Below, piece after piece: positions 52,838-63,228 of a stretch of 64,000 bases of DNA. How positions within the stretch are numbered: the stretch's first letter is position 1; every line of letters begins with the position of its first letter. The stretch is from Tanytarsus gracilentus (lineage: Eukaryota; Arthropoda; Insecta; Diptera; Chironomidae): assembly GCA_038502055.1 (NCBI GenBank), contig JAXRKN010000037.1, positions 806,001-870,000 on the forward strand, in the 5' to 3' direction. The notes below the pieces were generated by a model. That model ran no database searches. It had not been told where the DNA came from and saw only the letters and a program-made list of their open reading frames with translations. Position numbers and translations under genes: made by a program.

Positions 52838-55800
52838 CTACAACTTTCGTATAGCAGTATCAGTTTCACTTATTTTGCACCTGTTAGTTGAGGAAAATAT
52901 TAAAAATTAAATTAGAAATTAGCTGTTGGGAAAATAAATCTAGTTCAAAAAAATTGTCCATTAAAATTTTCAAATTTCTAACTGAAAATTTTAAGGAGTG
53001 AAAAGCACTCAAAAAACACACTCTTAACTAAATTTCTTATATCGAATATTTCTACTTTTAAAAAAAATAAGTTATACACGAGCAATAAAGGCAATAAAAT
53101 CAAAAGGTTAAAGCAAACAAAAAAGCGCAATTAAAGTTTTCATTCGATTCGTTACGTACCGTCGTAAAAATAATAAAATTTCAATATAAATCGTTATTGG
53201 AGAATTAGAACACAAATTATATTTTTTTTGCGATAATTGTTTGTGTGATTCATGATGCCGAGAGAGAAATAACATTGCACATTTTTTTAGAAATCTTTTA
53301 AGACAGGCAGAGAACTCCTTTATATACAGACATGAAAGAGGGTGAGAGAAAAAAATAAGAAAGAAGAGTAAAATAAATTTTCAGCGAAGAGGAAAAAAGT
53401 GTAAATATTAAATAAATCATAAGGAGTTGATAACACTCATCGAGGTGAGGTGGTGATGTCTATCGAGTTACACTTTAAAAAAGCTATTAATCATACTCAC
53501 AGTTCGATCGACTGAATTGTAGGCTTTGGACAAAGGCGTGGTGTACGGACGTGACATTGTTTGTGACATTTCAGTAAGCAATCACGACACTCATAACCTT
53601 GCTTTCCCATTCGGAAGGGGATTGATAACATACATATTTCACAAATTAGGCCACTAGAAAAAAAGTGAAGAAAATATTTTGTTTTTTAGAAATCGAAAAA
53701 CTCTCATTTTGCTCTCTTATCTGCCCAATTCATATCTCAATGTCACAACTATATGGTCATAAATTTTTACATTTTCATTTTCCCCACAATTACCTCGGTA
53801 AATGCTTCGCCACAAAAGTGTGATCATTATAAATGTGTAATTTTGTTCCCTTTCTTCGCCAGCGAGGTTTTTGCGCAATGTTCATCGGAACTAGATAGTG
53901 TCTGAATATTTTTTTGTATATACAACAATTAAAAAAATTATCGCCTGGGAAAATTCACAAAATAACAAGATGGGTCTGCAAACGGGTTGCTTTCCAATGC
54001 TCCGATAGATTAGTACCCTACTCCGTTGCAATGGGCATTAGTGGCACTCCTGACCGACCATGATGGACATTCCTCAAAAATCGTAGTGTCAATCGATTCC
54101 GTGCAATGCGAGTTCAACGACATACATGAAGCCATAGTTCTGAAAAATGGAATTAGTGGCCTCCTGGCCGGCCATGATGGCATTCCTCAAAAATCGTCAG
54201 TGTCAATCGATTCCTGATGCAATGCGAGTTCAACGCATACATGAAGCCATAGTTCTGAAAATGGCATTAGTGGCACTCCTGGCCATCCATGATGGACATT
54301 CCTAAAATCGTCAATGTCAATCGATTCCTGATGAATTACGAGTTCAACGATACCCATGAAACATATAAGAGAAAATTTGTATGAAAAAGGAATTTTTGCA
54401 CTCAGGGACGGTCCTTGGAGGTCGTACCTCAAAACTAAATACTTCTTGCACAACTAGAACCAAAATCCGATCTTTAGCCACAAACCCGAGTCAAATCCGA
54501 CCAGCCGTTCTTGAGATATGGCGTTCACTAAGATCGTAAGAAAGTGAGAAAGTGAGAAAGTGAGAAAGTGAGAAAGTAAGATGACTTAAATGGCTCTAAC
54601 TCCTCGTGGGTTTGGCTAGGCCTATCATTTGAGCATATGTTTTGGAATTGAACAATGTAATGTCTTGGCACTAGGGGCCGAAAACAGGTTTTGGAAAAAT
54701 CCAAAATTAATATATAGCGGAGCTATAATAATCACCTTTTGACACCATTCTCAATCACCTCTAGAACCAAACTCGAAGCTTCGTGTAAAAATGTTTTGTT
54801 TGAGATGCTCGATAATCGACTTAAGCCGGACATTTCAGAAATTGATGAACGTCGCGAGCCTGAGATTCCCATTTTTGAGAGTGTACCAGAGGGAGATTTT
54901 AGAGAGGAAGTGTTGCTCGCTAAACTAGTCGGTGATATTCCATGATGAGATTCATCATATCCATTAGACGTCACCGTTCCATTGTTCTCGTCATTTCTTG
55001 TCTTTGATCGCGACAATCTCTTTCTTAGTGTCCCAAAGATTGTTGTCTTCTTTCGTTCACGTCCACGCTCAGAAATATCACCGGTAATGGGTTCAATTGA
55101 ATTTTCTTTCTTGTTAAGCTGTTGCTGCTGTTGAATCATGCTAATTTTGACATTGAGAGAATTGGGAGGCTTAAGTGGAGTCGATGTGGTTGGCTGGGTG
55201 ATTTTAATGTTGGGTGGCGGCGACGATGACATATTGGTAGGCGATGAAGTGATATTATCATAAGGATATTGCTTGCTACCAGTCGACGGCACGCTTATAC
55301 TGTGCCTTTGCGGGCTAGAATAATTGATTGGTCTTAGGCTATTTAAATCATGTGATGGTGAGGTAGTCATTGAATTAGGATTCACATTCTGGAAATGAAG
55401 AAAAAGTAAAACGCCACATGATGATGATTTAATCATTGATTATTTTGTTACATGATGCACTTGCTCACACATATATATGTTAGAGTAGTGTGATTAAGTG
55501 GCACATGAGTGAAAGAACGGAAAGAGAATGCAACAAGCTTATTTTAGCAACAAGCGAGTTACAAACACACACACGCGATTATGTGATTTTGCAAGGAAGG
55601 AAGTCCTGTCCATGCAAAATCAGGCATGTTAGTGTTTTTATTCATTGCAATTAACTCACCATGTGATGTCCGTTCGAGCCATTCAAAACGGGTTGTTGCC
55701 TTTGATGCATGGGTGAAGCACGTGGTGGTGGGACTGGTGCTTCAAACGACATCATTTGATCTTGTTGCTGATGATGATCGAGTTTAAGGGCTTCTTTAAG

Positions 55801-57507
55801 CTTATAGGGCCGTCTTCCGGCTGGAACTTGTGCACCCTCGATAAACACAAATTCAACTTGAATAGCACCACTGACGGGGTCAGTTTCATAGGGACGCGGC
55901 TGCAATCCAATCACTTGACACGATGAAGCACCAACAGCGAGCTCATCTAAGCCGACAAGACCGAGACCCAAAAATTTGGGAAAGTCATTTGAGCCTGTCT
56001 GTCGATCGTAGACTTCAAAAAGAATTTCAGATGACGAAGACGATAAATCAAAGAGAAAATGTTCATCCCAAAATGGATTTGATCCCTGTCGTCCTCCAGT
56101 TTGATTTTTCTGCGGTGGTTCATCCATCTCAACGACACAATAAGGATCTTTAGCTTGCATTAATCCCTCACCTTTGACAATTTTAACGAGCAATCTTCTG
56201 CCCGACGAGACTGAATGAATTGGTGACTGATTCATCATCGCTCGATTAGATGATTGATTATTATTATTATTATTATTATTATAAGAGGAATTTGAGTAAG
56301 CACCTCCGCCCATATAATCATATGGATTTGGAAATTCCATGGCATGATGATCGCCATAATCGTCAACGTCCATTTTTAGTGCACGCGGACAAGTAGCATG
56401 AACTGAGAAATCAATCGGATAAATTGCATCTCGAATTGTAAAATTGAGAGTTTCACAAATCATATCATGTATTTCCTTTTCCTCTTTACTATTTCCCTTA
56501 ATTGGGCCAATAGATGCAATTGTGACTTTTATATCCGGATAGCCTTCAATCCGCATTTCACCCGCCAGTGAAATGTAATTCATTGTCACACTCAAATGTC
56601 CCCGAAAGCGCACACTTGCTCGATAGTGAAGCACATCTGTTTTGCCATCGCCCAACTGACGAAAGGCCTTGATTTGCAGCACCAAAGTCGTTTCGACATC
56701 CATCGTAACAACTACTTCGCTATGCGCTACATCAGATGCCATCGGTTTGTCTACGAAAATATTCGAAATATTTGGTGCTGTCGATTCGGGTAAAATGCGT
56801 ACGACTTCAATTAGAATTTTCTCTTCGCTCGTGTTTCGTGCCATAGTTTGATTGACGACTGTGATGAATCCATAAAGGAGGTCATTAACGATAACCAAGT
56901 CGCTATAGAGCCATTTAAATACATGACTTGCCCATGTAGATGTTGTATCATCCGTTCCTGACACGCTCGCAGGTGGAGGTATGCTCCGTGAGCGACGCTG
57001 TTGAGATGGAACTTCTGGACCTGGGCTGCGACGAGTGAGTCTTTTTCTTACACCCACACCTGCCTGACCCAAAGGTTGTTGGCTCAATGAGCGAGTTTTT
57101 TGTAAGGCTGATTGAGTTAAATTTCCACCGCTTCCACGACGCGTACCTGAGCCTCCCATAAATCCACCCGATTTTGGGGTGGAGGAAGTTAAAGCAGCAG
57201 CTTTTGATTGTAATAATGCTTGCGCATTGGCATTTAATGGAGGACTTGTTGGTTGTTGAGTCGTTAATGATGATGTAGTGCTGGTTACTGCTGACGCAGA
57301 TAAAGACTTACTGGCTAAATATTTCTGATATAAGAAGCGTCCGAGAAAGAAGATGAGAAGTGTCGCAATAGCGACAATGAAGATAAGCATAATAAGAGAA
57401 TCCATTTCAGAATGAGCTGACTGCATAGAAGGAATAAAGTCATCGATTTGTTCAGCTAAATCCATTGGTTTTAATGGTTGTTTTTTTATTGATGTCTTAA
57501 CGATCAA
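52838..57507 (-). CDS. Membrane-anchored TULIP/SMP-like, C2 and C1 domain protein (C2CD2/TMEM24- or PDZD8-like)
   Basis: A probable lipid-transfer or membrane contact-site protein. Exons on the minus strand: 55660-57507, 54736-55388, 53794-53901, 53501-53653 and 52838-52880. Phases match and give 934 residues. Order: short N-terminus; a transmembrane anchor (LIMLIFIVAIATLLIFFLG); a Ser/Thr/Gln/Arg-rich linker; a domain of about 200 residues with the beta-rich pattern of TULIP/SMP folds (WASHVFKWLYSDL, VLHYRASVRFRGHLSV, GEMRIEGYPDIKVTI); a C2 domain (GRRLLVKIVKGEGLM, NPFWDEHFLFDL, LFEVYDRQ); a Ser/Pro-rich linker; and a C1 zinc finger split over two exons, HTFVAKHLP then GLICEIC, CRDCLLKCHKQC. 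Its spacing is H-x12-C-x2-C-x14-C-x2-C-x4-H-x2-C-x7-C, a full C1 match. The domain order recalls C2CD2L/TMEM24 and PDZD8, but no PDZ domain was seen. The last exon (15 codons) is the least certain. A poly-Asn tract is coded at 56259-56281. Confidence 0.78.
53965..54725. mobile_element. Repetitive insertion in an intron of the C2/C1 gene
   Basis: The block contains about three copies of a roughly 115 bp unit (GGCCATGATGG-type cores at about 54058, 54171 and 54287, each followed by ATTCCTCAAAAATCG or a variant, TCAATCGATTCC and GAGTTCAACG). Next comes a unique segment with higher GC (about 54390-54535), an 8 bp microsatellite at 54540-54580, and a tail ending near 54720. No transposase-like frame and no clear terminal repeats were found. 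The tandem unit matches the block near 17.0 kb in reverse orientation, so the family is dispersed. It resembles non-autonomous elements with internal tandem repeats; the class is not determined. Confidence 0.6.
54540..54580 (+). repeat. 8-bp microsatellite (GAAAGTGA)n
   Basis: About four to five head-to-tail copies of GAAAGTGA, ending in a slightly diverged GAAAGTAA. It lies inside the repetitive insertion. Confidence 0.9.
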
Positions 57508-59179
57508 TTCATTTCATATCCATGCTGTGTATATTTTTTTTTTCGAGTATATACAGTTTTAAGTGGTCGTCGCAAAATACCGAAAAGTAAAAATTTTAAA
57601 GAGAGAAAAAAATATAATAAATATACAGCGGTGTGTTTGTGCCGACTGTGTCTCGATCACAGATATTATATTTTTATTTTTAGCGCAATTTTTCCGAAGA
57701 AATTTCCCAGCAGTGGTTTTCATTAATGACCATGTGTCTCTGTTCATTAAGAAATTCTTCGAAACATAATTTTTAAGGTTTCTAATTCTTATTGATTTTA
57801 CTCATTCGAAATCATTTCACCCTCCACCCTTTTTTACTGCCCAACACCCTTCGCCAAAAGAAATCAATAATTTTATTAACGACTTACTCCTTATTAATTT
57901 TTTATTTCCGTTAAATTTTTAACGATTACTTCACACAAAAATGATATTTTTCTTAGATAAAATTGCGCTAAAACACCTCCAATAGCTCATTAAAGTGATA
58001 TTTTTTCTGTAAATTCTATTTTTGAAAATTGAACTGAACAATCTTGCTTCTGTTTGGCAGGGCCTCAATTTGCAAAAATTATTTTTTCTAATTTTTGATT
58101 ATGCATCCTCTATTTTTTTTATTTTGACGTGTATATGGAAATAATTTATGAAGTTTTCACGCGTGTACAAAATGAACAATGAACATAAGGGAGTGGAAAA
58201 TTGAAGTAATATTTCACAAAAATAAACTAACTTCTTCGCTCCCCAAAAGACGAATGTATTTGTGCGAAAAAAAATTTATGTTAATTCCATTAATGCACGA
58301 AATACCAAAACAACCATATTAAAAGACTCTCATCGCATAATTATGTACGTTCTCTCTCTTTTTTCTTGCGGCTAGTGGAATTTTTTTGTAATTAAATTAT
58401 GAGTGAGTTTAATTCAAAGAAGAAGAGTGAATACCGTTCCTTTTTTGATAATCGCAATATACACAAAAATATATACACACTCTTCTCCTCTCATTCGACG
58501 TTAAAAATAGATTGTGATTTAATAAATTGTCAATACATTTTTTCACTACATCAATTTCATTATTCTTTGCACAATTCAATTTTCAATATTGCTCTCCATC
58601 ATTACGCGTATATTTTTTTTTTCTGCACAGACATAATAATATTTAGGAGAGGATTTTTCTTCTGTACCTTCTAAACTCTTACATCTGATCACGATCCGAG
58701 AACTACTGTTATTACTCTGTGAAAATCACTCGCTCGACTGAGGCAAAAATTTTCTCTTCTCTCTCGCCGTAAATTGCGGCTATAGTAAGCATCAAGGTAT
58801 GGACACGGTGTAAGTTTACTGTTAAAAAATTAATTGAAGATTTTTAAAAGTGTAAATGATTTTTTGCGTTCACAATTTATTGATCACGTGTTTGTTAGCC
58901 GTTAAAAAATTCAAATTTTTAAAAAATAAAAATTTTAAAATAGAATTAAAGTTTATTACGTCAATTTTCATATTTTTTTAATTGCTTCTAAAAACATAAA
59001 ATTATAAACATGTTAAAAATCATTAGCATGTTAACCTTGATAAAAAAAATTATTTTTTCTCAGTTACGAACCCCTTCGGGCAGACTAAACAAAAAAATTT
59101 TTAATTGTGAAATTTGAAATCACGATAAATATTTAAAATTTCCATTCTAAATTGATTGAAAATCATTTAAACACGCAAG
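57508..59179. other. Divergent intergenic region between the C2/C1 gene and proteasome beta2
   Basis: AT-rich. It contains both promoters, facing away from each other. The open frame at 58399-58674 begins with a serine/lysine-rich stretch but has no domain and no splice partner. No other feature is seen. Confidence 0.5.
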
Positions 59180-60119
59180 ATGAACAGTGTATTAGTTCCG
59201 GAAGTAGAGCAGGCTGGATTTAACTTCTCAAATTGCCGAAGGTATGCGATAAAGTGAAATTAATAATTTGCCGACTCATTGAGTTATAACCAAATACAAC
59301 TTCCAGAAATGAATTGTTGTTAAAGGATGGATTCAAGCCACCGAAGGCCACAAAGACTGGAACAACTATCGTTGGAATTGTCTTTAAGGATGGAGTAATT
59401 TTGGGCGCAGATACGAGAGCTACGAGCGGAAATATCGTCAGTGACAAGAATTGCGAGAAAATTCACTTTTTAGCAAAGAATATGTAGTAAGTAGTGATAG
59501 GATGTGCTAAATTTCCTTGCTTTAAATATATTCTTTTAGCTGCTGTGGTGCAGGAACTGCTGCCGACACTGAAATGACAACGAAGATGATTGCCAGTCAA
59601 TTGGAATTGCATCGTTTGAGCACTAATCGAGTTGTTCCGGTGCCATGCGCTGCGACTCTTCTCAAGCAGTATCTCTTCCGTTATCAAGGACACGTCAGTG
59701 CAGCTCTCGTCCTCGGAGGCGTTGACAATCAAGGTCCTCACATTTACTGCATTCATCCACACGGCTCAACGGATCGCCTTCCATATGCAACAATGGGATC
59801 TGGTTCATTGGCCGCAATGTCTGTGTTTGAGTCTCGCTGGAAGCCCGATATGGGAGAAGAGGAAGGCAAGAAACTCGTTCGTGATGCAATTGCTGCTGGT
59901 ATCTTCAACGATCTCGGCTCAGGCTCAAATGTCGATTTGTGTGTCATTCGCAAGGGTGCTACTGAATATTTGAGAAATTATGAACTGTCAAATCAAAAGG
60001 GCAAGAGAAACCTCGACTACACTTATAAGCGAGGAACTACTGGAGTTTATACTGTTAAGAAAATTCCATATGTTGTCGTTGGAGAGCCAGTCGGCGTTGA
60101 ACAAATGGATACTAATTAA
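59180..60119 (+). CDS. Prosbeta2: Proteasome subunit beta type-7 (beta2, trypsin-like site)
   Basis: A catalytic subunit of the 20S proteasome, cleaving after basic residues. Exons are 59180-59241, 59307-59486 and 59540-60119. Phases match and give 273 residues, as expected for PSMB7. The propeptide (about 39 residues, MNSVLVPEVEQAGFNF...) ends at TG|TTIVGIVF, so the autocatalytic threonine is residue 40. Other conserved features: DGVILGADTRAT, the active-site region with SDKNCEKIHFLA, YCCGAGTAADTE, ATMGSGSLAAMSVFE and the C-terminal arm after GTTGVYTV that wraps the neighbouring subunit. AATAAA at 60172 is about 55 bp after the stop. A compact, ordinary housekeeping gene. Confidence 0.97.
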
Positions 60120-60553
60120 AGAAATTTTGTACTCTCTTTTTTTTTGCACGGAAGAAGAAGAATAATTGCGAAATAAAAAAATTTAAAATTAAAATTTACT
60201 TGTTAAACTTAAAACATAGGAATCATGCTATAATGCTCAAATTATTTTCATAAATTCTAGTTTCATTTCATTTCAACTCAAAAACAGACCTTCGTAGCCG
60301 TTCGATTTTCTCGTGTCGTTTCTCTCTCTCTTGATCATTGAGTTTCGCGTTGAGCCTCGAGCAGATAAATCGCATTTGGACACAGTTAAAATTAAAATTT
60401 GAGTGCAAATGAGTAATCAACGATGAGTAGCCACAACAAAAATGAATGATAAATTGCTTGTGTATGTTGAAAAGATAAAATAGTGCACTTATCTAGTGTC
60501 TAAAAGAGGAAAATTTCAATTTAAAAAAAAAGAGTTCATAGAGAGAATACGCG
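60120..60553. other. Proteasome beta2 3' UTR and possible promoter of the next gene
   Basis: AATAAA at 60172. Beyond that the sequence is a CT-rich then A-rich stretch that could be the 5' UTR of the exon starting at 60554. No coding sequence is seen. Confidence 0.4.
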
Positions 60554-60646
60554 ATGCCAAAAATTAATATCAAAAAAATTCCATTAAAGCAAACGCAAAT
60601 CAGATTGAAAACTAATCAGATCCTCTCGATGCAGAAATCTATCGAT
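60554..60646 (+). CDS. Candidate 5' coding exon of an unidentified gene
   Basis: ATG followed by 31 codons of a lysine/isoleucine/glutamine-rich peptide (MPKINIKKIPLKQTQIRLKT...) leading straight into a consensus GTAAGT donor in phase 0. It is in a plausible place for a first exon, 430 bp past the proteasome gene. The acceptor at 62717 gives no long frame in phase 0, so its partner is either off the right edge or was missed. No domain is recognised. Confidence 0.35.
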
Positions 60647-62717
60647 GTAAGTACCATCTTCATTAATCATTCTCTACCCTTTTTAGATCTTTTTTTGCAA
60701 TCCGCTAAAATCTCGTCTAGAATTTTCACTTTCATCCATCTTCACACTTTTTATTCTTTCCTCTTCTCGTTCAGCTCGAACACAAAAAAAAATCAATAAA
60801 AAGTTTCTTCCGCTCGGAAAAACCAAAAAAAAATCATTTACATTACATGACTTCTTCTTACACACAAACCATTGTCATTTTGATATAAAATAAAAAGTTC
60901 GTGCCATCTTTTTTTTTCAAAGAAATAAGAAGAGCGTTGCTAAGTCATTGAGAGAGTAAAAATCAATAACCTTGAATTCATAAAAACGGTTCGAATGTGA
61001 TCGTGATAAAAAGTTAGATTTTGATAGTTTTTCACCCTTTTGCCGCAAAAAGCATGAATTGCAGTCGGAGATGATTAAAAAAATTATAACATTGAACCTG
61101 AACGATATGCGCGATTATGACCTTGAAATTATGAGCACATTTTCTTCCTTCTTTAAAACTGGTTTATTTTGCACATATGATTGAGCCAATACGTCTGTGC
61201 GTGTATAAATATCAAGTGGTCATCAATGCCGAATTTCACTTTTTAATCGGCATTTTTGTTTATTCATTTGGATGACCATCGCTCATATATTAATTTAAAT
61301 TGACGTAGCCAACGTGGAATTGCACAATTAGTCGATAGGGAGTCGAAAAAAATATGTGTCACTTATCAGCAGCCAGCACCTCTTACACACTTGTGTTTCT
61401 TATCAACAACTTATAGCGGGGAATATTTAATGGATTACATTTGATTCAGTTGCGTCATCATGAGTCATAGATAGAATTTTCATTCTGTTTTGAAACCTGC
61501 GTGGGACATGAAAACCGTTGGGGACGTAAATTTAAATAAAAGTATACTGAAAATACGTTGGGGACGAGATTTAAATTTTATTTGTATGGGGATTTTTTGA
61601 ATTTTAACGGTAACATTTGGCCATGTCCCACGCAGGTTTTGAAATAATTTTAAATTGTGATGCTTTTTTAGCGGTAAAAGTGATGATTTTAAATTGAGGG
61701 GAAATTTTCAATTAAACTGTTCCAGGGAGAGAATTTTTTTGAAAGCAAATTATTTTCGAATGACCTAAAAATTCTTAAAAACAAACTTGATTGCGCATTA
61801 ATTAAATAAACAAAAATAAAATAAACGTTTTACCTAAAAGTAAAATCGAATCCGCAATTGCTAGTGGTCGGCATCGATTGACCTCACTTTAGCACTTCAA
61901 CAACTTTTCTCTTCTTTTTTAATTGAATAGACCAAAGTTAGCAATTTATCTCAATTAAAAAGTTCAAGTAATTTTTAATTTATTTGTTTTTCGCCTCGTG
62001 CAAAATGTCGAATGTGCGTATAATTGAAATTAAATTAATGATGAACACAAACATTGGATGAAAGAAAAAAATAATTAAAGCAAAAAATGACTTAATGAAA
62101 TAAACAACGGACATGAATAATAATTTTTCAGTACCCGCATGTTGTTGACAGGTTTCTCTTTGACGCTCAAAAAATCATTAATAATAACTACACGCTGACT
62201 TAAAAGTGTCATGCAAAGTGAATTCGATCCATGAGCGTCATGAGAAGGTAATCGGATTTTAGATAACAATAGAATTGCTACTGTGATTATTTTTTTTCAT
62301 GATAAATTCGCGAAATATATTTTCCACTAACTCGTCACAGCTCACTTAAGTCCTTATCATTACACACATATGTACATAATTACGCGTACCGCTTTGTTTA
62401 ACTCCCACAACCTTCTTTTTTTTCTCTACTACCTTTATTTTCCGTCATACACATTCAAATACACTTGCACCTTTATCATGTGTAATGTGAACGATTTTTT
62501 ATGTCATAAAATAATTTTTATCTCACTCTACTTTTTTTTCTCTCTGTATGAAAATTCATCTTTTTTTTATTGTAGAAGAAAATCTCGATCTGACTTTTCC
62601 ACTTCATTCTCGCTCCCTCTCTCTATCTCGTGTTCTATTTGTTACTCGCTCCAAATGATTACTTTCTGATATTATGCGGTAGAGTACGTGTGTAGCCATT
62701 ACCTAAAAAAATTTCAG
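60647..62717. other. Non-coding, probable intron, containing one MITE
   Basis: AT-rich without supported exons. It contains the 145 bp inverted-repeat element at 61494-61638, annotated separately, and ends at a possible acceptor, TTTCAG at 62712-62717. Confidence 0.4.
61494..61638. mobile_element. 145-bp MITE-like element with 17-bp perfect terminal inverted repeats
   Basis: The left end AACCTGCGTGGGACATG is the exact reverse complement of the right end CATGTCCCACGCAGGTT. Both sides are flanked by TTGA (61490-61493 and 61639-61642), consistent with a 4 bp target duplication. It is too short to encode a transposase, so it is non-autonomous. Inside, CGTTGGGGACG occurs twice. If the true ends are a few bases further out, the duplication would be read differently. 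Confidence 0.75.
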
Positions 62718-62736
62718 TCAAAAAATTGCTCGGTAG

Positions 62737-63228
62737 ATGATGATGGAAAACGTGGAATTTCAAGCTGAAATTGGTGATAGTGAAAATGACTGTGATGCGA
62801 AGAATTTGTTAATGAAAAAGAACTTTTCATGGAACGCAACAATAAGTAGCAATAATTTAACTTTTAATTCACTTAATTCGCTTGCTCAATCAAAAAGCTT
62901 TCGTATCGCGCGATCTAAATCGAATCCTCATGTCCTCGAGGGTGTTGGTGTGATTCCATCGGCAAATAAAAAAATTAAATCGCTACAGCAGCTGATATCG
63001 AATCGATTCAGCTCGCAAGTGCTTTCGAATGGTGGCAATGCTAGTTATAACAATGGCAGAACAAAAAATAATAAACTCGCTCCACTTGCTAAAGCAATCT
63101 CGTTTACATCAATGACAACGACCAATCAAACCCTATCGACACCGACTGCATTTCAAATGACGATGCGCCAACCACTTTACAGTTTTAGTAAATTTCTTCT
63201 CTACTGCAAGGTCATTACAGTACTTTAA
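62737..63228 (+). CDS. Candidate N-terminal exon of an unidentified Ser/Asn-rich protein
   Basis: A 163-codon open frame begins at a triple ATG 19 bp after a plausible acceptor (TTTCAG at 62712-62717). A stop codon immediately upstream in frame makes this the real start if it is translated. The peptide is hydrophilic, rich in Ser, Asn and Thr, with basic Ser patches (FRIARSKSNPHVLEG, KIKSLQQLISNRFS). No domain is recognised. The coding part may end earlier at a donor GTAAAT at 63188, since the last residues (FLLYCKVITVL) look like intron read-through. The remainder of the gene would be beyond the window. Confidence 0.45.
   Translation: MMMENVEFQAEIGDSENDCDAKNLLMKKNFSWNATISSNNLTFNSLNSLAQSKSFRIARSKSNPHVLEGVGVIPSANKKIKSLQQLISNRFSSQVLSNGGNASYNNGRTKNNKLAPLAKAISFTSMTTTNQTLSTPTAFQMTMRQPLYSFSKFLLYCKVITVL

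Noticed and set aside
58399..58674. 91-codon + strand frame upstream of proteasome beta2
   Set aside because: Rich in His, Phe and Ile from simple AT sequence, with no domain or splice sites.
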